This document shows positions 54,300 through 62,457 of a stretch of DNA of 64,000 bases, one piece after another (the stretch's first letter is position 1; each line of letters opens with the position of its first letter). The DNA is from Silicimonas sp. GTDB taxonomy: Bacteria; Pseudomonadota; Alphaproteobacteria; Rhodobacterales; Rhodobacteraceae. Location: NCBI GenBank assembly GCA_013002465.1, contig JABDJO010000074.1, positions 1-64,000 on the forward strand, given 5' to 3'. A program made the translations under genes and the position numbers. Under the pieces are notes generated by a model, which ran no database searches, was not told the DNA's origin, and worked only from the letters and a program-made list of their open reading frames with translations.

Positions 54300-56711
54300 A
54301 TGTCTGAAAACTCGGCAAAGCATCTGATCATTGGCGGCGGAATCATTGGTTGTTCGATCGCCTACCATCTTACTCGGATGGGCGAAGAAAATGTGGTGCT
54401 TCTTGAACGCGCGGGCCTGACCGAGGGTGCGACTTGGCACGCGGCTGGATTGGTCGGGCAGTTGCGTTCATCGCGCAATACCACGCGTATGTTGCAAAAG
54501 TCCGTCGCCATGTACGACCGGCTTCAGAACGAAGAAGGTCTGAATTTCGATTGGAAGAAAACCGGCTCGCTGCGATTGGCCGCCACGCGTGACCGGATGC
54601 TGGAAGCCAAACGGCTGGCGACAATGGCGCGCAGCTTTGATCTTGAGATGCAGATTATTTCGCCATCCGAAGCCAAGGATTTGTTCCCGCTCATTGATGC
54701 TGCGGGGCTTGAAGGAGCCGCTTTCATTCCGTCAGACGGCTATGTGGATCCAGCGTCTCTCTGTCAGGCCATCGCAGGGGCGGCCCGCAGGCAAGGTGCC
54801 GACATCCGCCTGAACGTAGAAGTCACGGATTTCACTGTGGCGAAGGGCAGGATCACATCGGTCCATACCACCGAAGGCCAATGGGATGCTGACACGGTCA
54901 TCCTTGCAACCGGCATGTGGAGCCGCGAACTGGGCGCGAAACTGGGCATCCGTGTGCCCGCCTGCGCCGTGGAACACCAATACATCGTAACCGAAAGCAC
55001 CGGCGCAGAGATTGGCCACTATCCGACCCTTCGTGACCCCGAACGACTGGTCTACTACAAGCCCGATGTCGCCGGGCGGTTGGTCATCGGCGGGTACGAA
55101 GATGACACCGTGGCATTCGGCAATCCTTGGATCCCTGAGAGATTCGTGCGCCAACTTCTGCCCGAGAACATGGATCGGTTCCTGCCTCTGGCCGAACTTG
55201 CAAGCCAGGTCACACCGATCGTCAACGAGGTTGGTATTCGGCAAGTCATCAACGGCCCCATTCCCTATTCCGCCGATGGTGACTTTGTCATGGGATGGCA
55301 GCCCGGGTTCGACAACCTGATGATGGCCACGGGTTTTCTTTATGGAATCGCCGCCGGTGGTGGGGCCGGGGAAATGATCGCCGAATGGATTGTCGCCGGG
55401 TCACCGTCGCTGGACCTTTGGCCATTGGATGTGCGCCGTTTCGGTCCGCATCACGGCACACGCGCCTTCATGTTCCCCCGGGCGGTCGAGCATTATGCCC
55501 ATCACTACAAGATGCGGTACCCTGGACAGGAACACGAAACCGCGCGCCAGTTGCGCCTGTCTCCGCTATACCGACGGCTGAAAGACGCCGGGGCGGTATA
55601 CGGTTCCAAGAACGGATGGGAACGCTCGCTTTGGTTCGCGCCCAAGGATGTTGAACCGGTCGATCAGCTGGATTTCCTTGAGCCCGGATGGAAACGTTTT
55701 GCAGCCGAGGAACACAAAGCCGTCCGAGAGCGCGTTGCGCTGATCGACCAGACCAGCTTCGCCAAATTCGAGATACTAGGCGAAGGCACGCTGGGTGCCC
55801 TTCAATGGCTATGCGTATCGAACATGGACAAGCCCGAGGGCGCGATCATCTACACCCAGATGTGTAATGCTGCTGGCGGGATCGAGGCGGATGTGACCTT
55901 CATCCGGTTGGGCCGCGATCATTTCCGCATGATCACGGGCTCCGGGTTTGGCGTGCATGATAGTGACTGGCTCGGGCGGAACCTGCCCAAGGGCGTGCAC
56001 GTCGTCGACGTGACAAGCGGTTGTGCGGTCCTGAACCTTGTGGGCCCCCTGTCCCGGAAAGTGCTTGAGACTGCCTCGGAAAGTGACGTTTCGAACCAGG
56101 CAATCCCGTTTTCAACGGCAAGCGATATCGTGATCGGAGCTGCGCCCGTTCTGGCCGCACGGATCGGCTATGTGGGCGAACTGGGCTATGAGTTGCACAT
56201 TCCGACCGAATTCGCCGCCCATGTCTATGACGCCCTTTGGACTGCGGGTCAGAAAAACGGGATCGCAAATGTCGGCTATCGCGCGGTCGAAAGCCTGCGC
56301 ATGGAAAAAGGCTATGTCTACTGGTCGGGGGATATATCGCCGGACTACACGCCGATCGAGGCCGGGCTTGGGTTCAGGGTGCATCTGAAATCAAAAGGTG
56401 ATTTTCTTGGACGCAATGTGCTTGAAGATCAAAAGAACAACGGAACCAGCCGACGGCTTTGCACTTTCGTCAGCGACGCCCATTTACCGCTGACCGGTGG
56501 CGAGACGATCCTGAGGGACGATCAGGTCGTGTCATTGGCCACATCCGCCGGCTTCGGCTACTCGGTCGGAAAAACCATCCTGCGCGGTTACCTTGACCAA
56601 ACACACTGGGGCACAACAGAATTCATGCTTGAGGTCTTCGGCGAGCGCCACGGGATCACCCAAGTCGATGGACCGCTCTACGACCCCGAGAACCGCGCGC
56701 TAAAGGCATAA
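54300..56711 (+). CDS. Dimethylglycine/sarcosine dehydrogenase-like flavoprotein 2 (DAO + GcvT)
   Basis: The 803-residue paralogue of the preceding protein has the same architecture: LIIGGGIIGCSIAYHL, then TEGATWHAAGL with His47 as predicted covalent FAD ligand, a linker, and GcvT domains (MCNAAGGIEADVTFIR; GYRAVESLRMEKGYVYWSGDI). The two share obvious sequence along their length but differ clearly enough to be old duplicates rather than a recent copy. It starts four bases after the first. Two adjacent demethylases would suit removal of two methyl groups in sequence. Confidence 0.93.
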   Translation: MSENSAKHLIIGGGIIGCSIAYHLTRMGEENVVLLERAGLTEGATWHAAGLVGQLRSSRNTTRMLQKSVAMYDRLQNEEGLNFDWKKTGSLRLAATRDRMLEAKRLATMARSFDLEMQIISPSEAKDLFPLIDAAGLEGAAFIPSDGYVDPASLCQAIAGAARRQGADIRLNVEVTDFTVAKGRITSVHTTEGQWDADTVILATGMWSRELGAKLGIRVPACAVEHQYIVTESTGAEIGHYPTLRDPERLVYYKPDVAGRLVIGGYEDDTVAFGNPWIPERFVRQLLPENMDRFLPLAELASQVTPIVNEVGIRQVINGPIPYSADGDFVMGWQPGFDNLMMATGFLYGIAAGGGAGEMIAEWIVAGSPSLDLWPLDVRRFGPHHGTRAFMFPRAVEHYAHHYKMRYPGQEHETARQLRLSPLYRRLKDAGAVYGSKNGWERSLWFAPKDVEPVDQLDFLEPGWKRFAAEEHKAVRERVALIDQTSFAKFEILGEGTLGALQWLCVSNMDKPEGAIIYTQMCNAAGGIEADVTFIRLGRDHFRMITGSGFGVHDSDWLGRNLPKGVHVVDVTSGCAVLNLVGPLSRKVLETASESDVSNQAIPFSTASDIVIGAAPVLAARIGYVGELGYELHIPTEFAAHVYDALWTAGQKNGIANVGYRAVESLRMEKGYVYWSGDISPDYTPIEAGLGFRVHLKSKGDFLGRNVLEDQKNNGTSRRLCTFVSDAHLPLTGGETILRDDQVVSLATSAGFGYSVGKTILRGYLDQTHWGTTEFMLEVFGERHGITQVDGPLYDPENRALKA

Positions 56712-56726
56712 GACAGGAGAGGGACG

Positions 56727-57653
56727 ATGTCAGACCATACCGCAGAAGTCATGGAGGCCTTGCGAAAGGCACCTGAGTTCAAAGCTGTTGCCACGGTCGA
56801 TAAGATCACGCGATTGGGTGGGCTGACCAATCTGGTGCATCGTGTCGACATGGACAATCGTTCCGTCATCGTGCGTATCCCGGGCGAAGGAACCGAGGCC
56901 TATATCGACCGCGCGGTAGAAATCCATAACGCCAAAGCCGCGGCGAGGGCGGGCGTTTCGCCCGAGGTGATCTATGCCGAAGCCGAAACCGGCCTGATGA
57001 TTTCGGAAGCCGTTCCCAATATCGAAACCATGACGCCCGATCTATTTTCGACGCGCAAGGGTTCGCCAGCGCGGGCAGGGCGCGCTTTGGCAAAGCTGCA
57101 CAAATCGCGGGAAGCATTCGAGTTCCGGTTCGAGCTTTTTGCGATGATCGACGACTATCTCAAGATCCTGGCAACAAAGGACGTGGCCTTGCCCGAGGGA
57201 TATCACGACGTCGTTGCCGCTGCAGCGCCGGTCAAAGACGTCTTGGCTGCCGCGAATGCTCCGCTTGCGCCGTGCCACTGCGATCCTTTGTGCGAGAATT
57301 TCCTCGATGACGGCACGCTCATGTGGATCGTTGACTGGGAATACTCGGGCATGAACGATCCGCTTTGGGATCTGGGTGATCTATCGGTCGAGGCCGGCAT
57401 GGACAACGCTCAGGACAATGAGATGATGACGGCCTACTTCGACCGCGAACCAACTGCTGCCGAATCCGGTCGCATGGTGATCTATAAGGCGATGTGCGAT
57501 CTGCTGTGGACCCTATGGGGATTGATCCAGTTCGCAGATGACAACCCAGCCGAGGATTTCTGGGCTTACGCCACCGGGAGGTTCGAACGCTGCAAGACGC
57601 TGATGGAAGATCCGGCATTCCAACAGCATCTGGACGCCGTGCGCCGGGGCTGA
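56727..57653 (+). CDS. Choline/ethanolamine kinase-like (APH-fold) phosphotransferase 2
   Basis: The 308-residue protein has a LicA/choline-kinase-like fold: ITRLGGLTNLVHRVDMDNRSVIVRIPGEGTEAYIDR for nucleotide binding, catalytic LAPCHCDPLCENFLDDG and metal-binding MWIVDWEYSGMNDPLWDLGDLSVEAG. It differs markedly from the first kinase of the operon (more like eukaryotic-type choline kinase in its DPLWDLGD segment), so the two may act on different intermediates or form a pair. It is the last gene of the operon and converges with an Fe-S protein 13 bases away. Confidence 0.9.
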   Translation: MSDHTAEVMEALRKAPEFKAVATVDKITRLGGLTNLVHRVDMDNRSVIVRIPGEGTEAYIDRAVEIHNAKAAARAGVSPEVIYAEAETGLMISEAVPNIETMTPDLFSTRKGSPARAGRALAKLHKSREAFEFRFELFAMIDDYLKILATKDVALPEGYHDVVAAAAPVKDVLAAANAPLAPCHCDPLCENFLDDGTLMWIVDWEYSGMNDPLWDLGDLSVEAGMDNAQDNEMMTAYFDREPTAAESGRMVIYKAMCDLLWTLWGLIQFADDNPAEDFWAYATGRFERCKTLMEDPAFQQHLDAVRRG

Positions 57654-57666
57654 ACGCGAGAGTTCT

Positions 57667-58857
57667 TCAAGGATCAGAGCGGCCGGTATCTTGCTGCCAC
57701 CATTCCGCAGGTTTGCGCCGCCGACCATGCGACCTGGTTAAGCGCAGCGCCAGTTTGCGCAATGGGCCAAGCGCCAGCTTCAACCACAAGCGGTTACCCA
57801 ACTTTTCATAGTCGCGATTGAACGGACAAACCCGCATGCAGATCGCGCAATCGGTCGAGAGTTTGGCCCAGAACGAGAAGCATTTCTCGGCATCCGAAGT
57901 CCACTTGCGCACCCCCTTGATGGCCGAAATATTTGCCGTTTCCCTAGAAGGTGGCCCATAGGGCAACGCCTTTACCGGGCAGGCATCAGCACATTTGGTG
58001 CAAATATCGCAAAAGGCGCGCACCCCCATGGGCTTGGGGTTGTCATGGGCTAGCGGCAGGTTGGTGAAAATCTTGGAGAACCGAAGGCGCGGACCAAACT
58101 CTGGCGTTATGACCATTTGGTTGCGGGCGTATTCGCCCAGACCGGCCTTTACTGCATATGGGATGACAAGAGCCGTGTCGTTCATCGAAGCAACAGCTTC
58201 ATAGCCAAGTTTGCGGATATACGTGGCCAGTTGCATCACGATAGCTGCTTCGTGGCTGTATTCCCGCCCTGTGGCGGCACCGGCCAGGGCCGAGGGGTAG
58301 GTCGCGACAAGTTCCTTGTCCATTTCATGGCCCAGTACGATGACGGAGTGCAATCCGTCGGGCAGGTCGTGAGGGGCGTCCGACATATCACGGGTATCGA
58401 CCCGGGCAGTATAGATCCACCGTTCGTCCAGATCGGTGATGCCGCACAGATCCGCGCCGAAGAACTTGGCGATGCGCTTGATTTCAGATGACATTTTCCC
58501 TGCGTCTTCGATCTTGACCATCTGATCGGCAACGAGTGTGTCGGGTTCAATCGCGGCCTGAAACCCTTCGCGCCTTCCATCTGTAGCGCTTCGGTTAGAG
58601 ACGACATCCGAAATCAGCCAGGACGCATTGCGCAGCGCGAAATCCCGCTGCGAGAACCCATCCCCACGACGCGGCGCAGCCTCCATTCGGTACGAAGCAA
58701 AGAACTTGTCCGTCTCGTTGGACCTGACCTGATCATCCCAGAAGGCGCGTGTGAAAATGTCGTTGCGTTGTGCGAAGCGCTCGAATTCATCGGTAACGTC
58801 AATTCCCGCCGCCGCGTCGGTTTCTTTTCTGGGCGGGGTGTTCTTGGGCCAGGTCAT
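57667..58857 (-). CDS. Cytoplasmic reductive-dehalogenase-like corrinoid/Fe-S protein
   Basis: The 396-residue product has no Tat signal. The region TGREYSHEAAIVMQLATYIRKLGYEAVASMNDTALVIPYAVKAGLGEYARNQMVITPEFGPRLRF resembles the B12-binding core of RdhA enzymes. Two ferredoxin motifs follow: C283, C286, C289, C293-P and C326, C337, C340, C344-P. Tyr200, Asn226 and Arg259 have the same spacing as the active-site Tyr246, Asn272 and Arg305 that I recall for PceA. It might reduce a carbon-halogen bond or another substrate with cob(I)alamin. QueG is a relative but is shorter and has different motifs. It precedes an aldo/keto reductase on the other side of its promoter. Confidence 0.8.
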   Translation of the reverse strand: MTWPKNTPPRKETDAAAGIDVTDEFERFAQRNDIFTRAFWDDQVRSNETDKFFASYRMEAAPRRGDGFSQRDFALRNASWLISDVVSNRSATDGRREGFQAAIEPDTLVADQMVKIEDAGKMSSEIKRIAKFFGADLCGITDLDERWIYTARVDTRDMSDAPHDLPDGLHSVIVLGHEMDKELVATYPSALAGAATGREYSHEAAIVMQLATYIRKLGYEAVASMNDTALVIPYAVKAGLGEYARNQMVITPEFGPRLRFSKIFTNLPLAHDNPKPMGVRAFCDICTKCADACPVKALPYGPPSRETANISAIKGVRKWTSDAEKCFSFWAKLSTDCAICMRVCPFNRDYEKLGNRLWLKLALGPLRKLALRLTRSHGRRRKPAEWWQQDTGRSDP

Positions 58858-58926
58858 TGCAACAGGCTATTTGACCCATGGCCCGTCAGCAAACGTTAGA
58901 TTGTGAGCCGCGGACGTGGCGAGCAC

Positions 58927-60003
58927 TTAGATGGCACCATGAACCTTGTCATCGGGACGCGTGTTCAGATTGTACTTCATGATGCGCCCATGGCGCCCGT
59001 TGCGGTCGCGCTCTAATCCGAAAACCGGACCTTGAGGACCGGGCGCGGTGTCCAGAACCACCTCAATCAAAGCAAAATCCGCTTCATCAAGGTCAAAGCG
59101 AAACACTTCAAGCGTTTGCGGAAGATGCCGGGCATAGCGCGCGCCCACAATGGCAGCCGCGACCTGAGGTCGATCCAACACCCACCGTGTCGCAACCGAC
59201 GACAGTGATACACCATGCTTCTTGCCGATCGTCTGCAACGCGCTCAAAAGCTCTTGAAACTTGGGCCACGGACCGAATTCGTCGATGATCAGGCGGTATT
59301 TGACCAGACTGCGGTTTTCAAACGCGAATCCGGGATCCGGCTGGTTCAGCCATTTTTCGGTCAGAAACCCTCCGGCCAGGGTTCCATAACAAAGCAGGTG
59401 AATACCATTGAATGCGGCCCAGTCTGCCAATCCGTTTTCAGGTCGCCGGTCCAGCAATGAATACTGGGTCTGGGTCGAAACCAACTGAAATCCCGCTTCC
59501 AGAAAGGGCTGGATATCGGAGGAATCCCAGTTGTTGACACCAAGATGGGCAATTTTGCCCTGCTCCTGACACCTCTTCAAAACCTCCAATCCAGACTGGG
59601 GATTGCCGATCGACAGATCCCACCAGTAAAACTGAACCAGATCAAGGCGTTCAACGCCCAGTCTTTTCAGTGATCGGTCGATGATTGCCTCTACATCCAC
59701 CGGGCGAAGATCGGCCAGCAATCCCAGGTCGGGCACCAGTTTCGTGTGAACATGAACCCTGTTGGCCACCTCTGCTCCACGCGTTTTTCGAATGTCGGCA
59801 ATGAATTCTCCGATCATTTCCTCAACGCCAACATAAATGTCGGCGCAATCAAACGTCGTGATGCCTGCGTCCAGAAACGCCTCCATATCCCTGACAGCCG
59901 CCGCGCGGTCCACTGACCCATGGTCGCCGGCAAGCTGCCAACCGCCCTTTATGACGCGCGATATTTCATAGTCCGGGCGCAGCTTCGTGGTTTTGGAATT
60001 CAT
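58927..60003 (-). CDS. Aldo/keto reductase with altered catalytic His
   Basis: The 358-residue TIM-barrel NADPH-dependent reductase has the catalytic Asp and Tyr in TTFDCADIYVGVEE and the Lys in VHVHTKLVPD. The position normally His (VQFHWWD in close relatives) reads VQFYWWD, so the usual catalytic tetrad is D-Y-K with Tyr instead of His. Cofactor-binding elements near the C terminus (AAIVGARYARHL) are present. The ATG at 60003 is preferred because the 39-codon upstream extension lacks conserved features. The substrate is unknown. Confidence 0.85.
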   Translation of the reverse strand: MNSKTTKLRPDYEISRVIKGGWQLAGDHGSVDRAAAVRDMEAFLDAGITTFDCADIYVGVEEMIGEFIADIRKTRGAEVANRVHVHTKLVPDLGLLADLRPVDVEAIIDRSLKRLGVERLDLVQFYWWDLSIGNPQSGLEVLKRCQEQGKIAHLGVNNWDSSDIQPFLEAGFQLVSTQTQYSLLDRRPENGLADWAAFNGIHLLCYGTLAGGFLTEKWLNQPDPGFAFENRSLVKYRLIIDEFGPWPKFQELLSALQTIGKKHGVSLSSVATRWVLDRPQVAAAIVGARYARHLPQTLEVFRFDLDEADFALIEVVLDTAPGPQGPVFGLERDRNGRHGRIMKYNLNTRPDDKVHGAI

Positions 60004-60094
60004 CGTCTGCCTGTCTGTTGGGGGGGGCGTCGCGACACGTGTGGTCAGGTTATCGAATGCGACATGGTGCTCACGGGTTGAAACATTCCTGGTT

Positions 60095-60655
60095 TCAAAG
60101 GCTTTGTCCCTCGACCTCACGTTCCAGCCGCTGAATTGAATCTCTCAAACCATCGCGCTGTGGGTGCAGGGCCTGAACCTCGCGCCAGGCGTCCAGCGCA
60201 TCTTCGGGGCGCCCAAGTTCTTCCAATATCAAGGCAAGACCGCTTAGCGCACCAAAATGGCGAGGGTTCAAACTTAGCGCCGTCTGGATGTCGGACAGGG
60301 AAAGACCAAACTGACCTGCCTGAAAAAAGGCGGTAGCGCGTGCGTTGTATGCCTCGGCAAATTCAGGTGCATGATCAATCAGCGCCGTGAAGTGTTCGAT
60401 GGCGAGTTTCGTGTTGCCCTCGGATAATGCGGTTCGGCCCCTATCCAGAAGCAGATCCATCGATGGCGATCCGGACTTTGACCAGATGTCGTAAATTCGC
60501 GCCTCGATTTGCGTTGCAGCTTCGGCATCCGCGCCCTTAAGCCCTTCGAATAATGCTTCAAGTTCGGCGTCATCCGCCAAGGCAAGACCCTGTGACGCAA
60601 CGCAGATTGCCCATGCCGCTACGATACATTTGAGAATTCTGAATTTACCGATCAT
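60095..60655 (-). CDS. Exported TPR-repeat protein
   Basis: The 186-residue product has a signal peptide (cleavage near ASQGLALAD) and three to four tetratricopeptide-type helices (ALSEGNTKLAIEHFTALIDHAPEFAEAYNARATAFFQAGQFGLSLSDIQTALSLNPRHFGALSGLALILEELGRPEDALDAWREVQALHP). It is a likely periplasmic protein-interaction module. It is divergent from the SCP2 gene and 91 bases upstream of the aldo/keto reductase. Confidence 0.88.
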   Translation of the reverse strand: MIGKFRILKCIVAAWAICVASQGLALADDAELEALFEGLKGADAEAATQIEARIYDIWSKSGSPSMDLLLDRGRTALSEGNTKLAIEHFTALIDHAPEFAEAYNARATAFFQAGQFGLSLSDIQTALSLNPRHFGALSGLALILEELGRPEDALDAWREVQALHPQRDGLRDSIQRLEREVEGQSL

Positions 60656-60720
60656 ATATGGATCTTAGCGTAACCCGGGGCAATTGCGAGCCCTTCTGAC
60701 AGTGAAGTGAGGTTCTTTCC

Positions 60721-61011
60721 ATGAGCGATACGATCGACCAGGCGGTCTCGGCCCTGAATGCAAAAATGGATGGTGACGGATTTGACGGTACAGCCAAATT
60801 CGTTATCGAGGGCGAAGGCTCGATCATGCTGGATGGGGATGGCGCGCGCGCAGGCGACGAAGAGGCCGATGTAACGATGACGGCGGATACCGAGACTTTT
60901 GCCGAAATACTGGACGGTTCGCTAAATCCGACATCGGCCTTCATGACCGGAAAACTGAAGGTCGATGGTGACATGGGGGCTGCCATGCGGTTGGCGCCCA
61001 TGCTTGGCTAG
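60721..61011 (+). CDS. SCP-2 sterol transfer family protein
   Basis: The 96-residue product has the SCP2 domain: AKFVIEGEGSIMLDGDGARA, then DVTMTADTETFAEILDGSLNPTSAFMTGKLKVDGDMGAAMRL. Bacterial members bind fatty acyl or other hydrophobic ligands. GAGG precedes the ATG. It lies one base before the alpha/beta hydrolase start, so the two are co-transcribed and may handle lipids together. Confidence 0.92.
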   Translation: MSDTIDQAVSALNAKMDGDGFDGTAKFVIEGEGSIMLDGDGARAGDEEADVTMTADTETFAEILDGSLNPTSAFMTGKLKVDGDMGAAMRLAPMLG

Positions 61012-61012
61012 G

Positions 61013-61951
61013 ATGGAACCGGCCCCCTTTCGCACCGATCTGGCCGAAGGGCCGGATAATGTGCTTTCGGAATGGCGCACATCCCATGACGGTCTGCGAC
61101 TGCGGGTGACAATTTGGCCGGTGAACGATGCTGTCGGAACCATTCTGCTGTTTACGGGCCGAACTGAGTATGCCGAAAAGTACGGTCGCGTTGCGAATGA
61201 CCTAACATCTGCAGGATACTTAATCGCGACGATTGATTGGCGTGGTCAGGGCAAATCCGAGCGGATTGCCGAAGACCCCCGGCTTGGTCACATCGAGGAT
61301 TTTCCTGATTTTCAGTTGGACGTGGCAACGCTCGTGCAGGCTGCGCAGGATCACGATTTGCCCGAACCTTGGTACCTGATCGCGCATTCGATGGGTGGGT
61401 GCATCGGCTTGCGCGCACTGATCGAGGGTTTGCCGGTCGAAAGAGCTGTTTTCTCTGCCCCGATGTGGGGCCTTCACATGCCATTGGTCGTCAGACCTTT
61501 GCCCTTTGTCCTGCCGCCCGTCATGCGGGCGGTTGGCCGGGGCACCGATTTCGCGCCCGGGACCCGGCCCGAAAACTACGTGGTCTACTCTGGGTTCGAA
61601 GACAACATGCTGACCACCGATCTGGATACCTATGAATTCATGGCCCGCCATGCCGAGGCGGGTCCGGACTTTGCGCTTGGCGGCCCGTCAGTTGACTGGG
61701 TTGGGCGTGCGACTACGGAAAACCGCTATCTTGCGAGTTGCCCGCGTCCTGCCAAACCTGTTCTGACGTTTTTTGGAAGCGACGAGCAGATCGTATCCAT
61801 CAGCGCAATCAAGGCCATGCATGATGACTGGCCGTCAGCAACTCTTCGCCTTATCGAGGGCGCGCGCCATGAATTGATGATGGAGGCACCCAAGTTCAGG
61901 AATGAATTCATCACCGAATCCGTCGAGTTCCTGAGTCCTGTCCAAACCTAG
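61013..61951 (+). CDS. Alpha/beta hydrolase, lysophospholipase (PldB) type
   Basis: The 312-residue product has the alpha/beta fold: TILLFTGRTEYAEKYGRVANDL near residue 44, the nucleophile elbow AHSMGG (GxSxG-type serine) at about residue 125, an acid in FFGSDEQIVS and the catalytic His in EGARHELMME. The closest group I recognise is monoacylglycerol lipase / lysophospholipase. The ATG at 61013 is just after the SCP2 stop. It converges with the small Cys-rich gene, overlapping by four bases. Confidence 0.9.
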   Translation: MEPAPFRTDLAEGPDNVLSEWRTSHDGLRLRVTIWPVNDAVGTILLFTGRTEYAEKYGRVANDLTSAGYLIATIDWRGQGKSERIAEDPRLGHIEDFPDFQLDVATLVQAAQDHDLPEPWYLIAHSMGGCIGLRALIEGLPVERAVFSAPMWGLHMPLVVRPLPFVLPPVMRAVGRGTDFAPGTRPENYVVYSGFEDNMLTTDLDTYEFMARHAEAGPDFALGGPSVDWVGRATTENRYLASCPRPAKPVLTFFGSDEQIVSISAIKAMHDDWPSATLRLIEGARHELMMEAPKFRNEFITESVEFLSPVQT

Positions 61952-62238
61952 GCGACATCGCGGTGATCTTCCCTTTTCCGGATCATGGCACGGATACTGC
62001 GTTTCCGAATGATTTCAACAACCTCGGGGAGATAACCAACGGGTCCAGCGGTGTTGTCCAGATCCAATGCGGCAATCAAATCGTCGCGGTCAAGAAACCC
62101 GTCGTAACGCAATCCAAGTGATCGCACCGCCCTAGTCGTTTGTCCGCCCAGCTGGCAACTATCCGCACGCGACGGGCAGGGCGACGACCCATTCAGAAAA
62201 CAGGCACCACTGCCCCGGCAATACTTGAACTCACACAT
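61948..62238 (-). CDS. Small cysteine-rich protein, unknown
   Basis: The 96-residue product has five cysteines in its first 28 positions (C2, C7, C13, C21, C28), a pattern suggesting a metal site or disulfides. A polar helical region follows (VRSLGLRYDGFLDRDDLIAALDLDNTAGPVGYLPEVVEIIRKRSIRAMIRKR). The ATG at 62238 is used; a TTG three codons upstream is also possible. The overlap with the convergent hydrolase is only four bases, consistent with a real gene. No family is recognised. Confidence 0.55.
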   Translation of the reverse strand: MCEFKYCRGSGACFLNGSSPCPSRADSCQLGGQTTRAVRSLGLRYDGFLDRDDLIAALDLDNTAGPVGYLPEVVEIIRKRSIRAMIRKREDHRDVA

Positions 62239-62365
62239 GCGACCCAACCTGACTGTTACAGCGCACCGAACATGCGCAAATTAAGATGTACGAACGCCTG
62301 AAATCCGGCGAGTTATCGGAGTATTGATCTTGTGAGAATAAAAAATCCAAACAATGTCTGGGAAT

Positions 62366-62394
62366 GAGGCGCGCTCCCCCCACGAGCGCGCCTC
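62366..62394 (-). terminator. Perfect 11-bp hairpin downstream of the OmpA-like gene
   Basis: GAGGCGCGCTC and GAGCGCGCCTC pair perfectly around a seven-base loop (CCCCCAC). On the minus strand the following bases include a T-run only after about 20 bases, so it is a weak fit to a classical terminator; it could be the second half of a tandem hairpin end. It lies 64 bases after the OmpA stop. Confidence 0.45.
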
Positions 62395-62407
62395 GCCCCA
62401 CCCAGAC

Positions 62408-62439
62408 CGGAATGGCTACAACAAACACTGGCCATTCCG
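62408..62439 (-). terminator. Second hairpin in the OmpA 3' untranslated region
   Basis: CGGAATGGC and GCCATTCCG form a perfect nine-base stem with a 14-base loop, starting 19 bases after the OmpA stop. With the hairpin at 62366-62394 it makes a structured 3' end that may stabilise or end the mRNA. Confidence 0.4.
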
Positions 62440-62457
62440 TTGAGCATTCAAAAAGCT

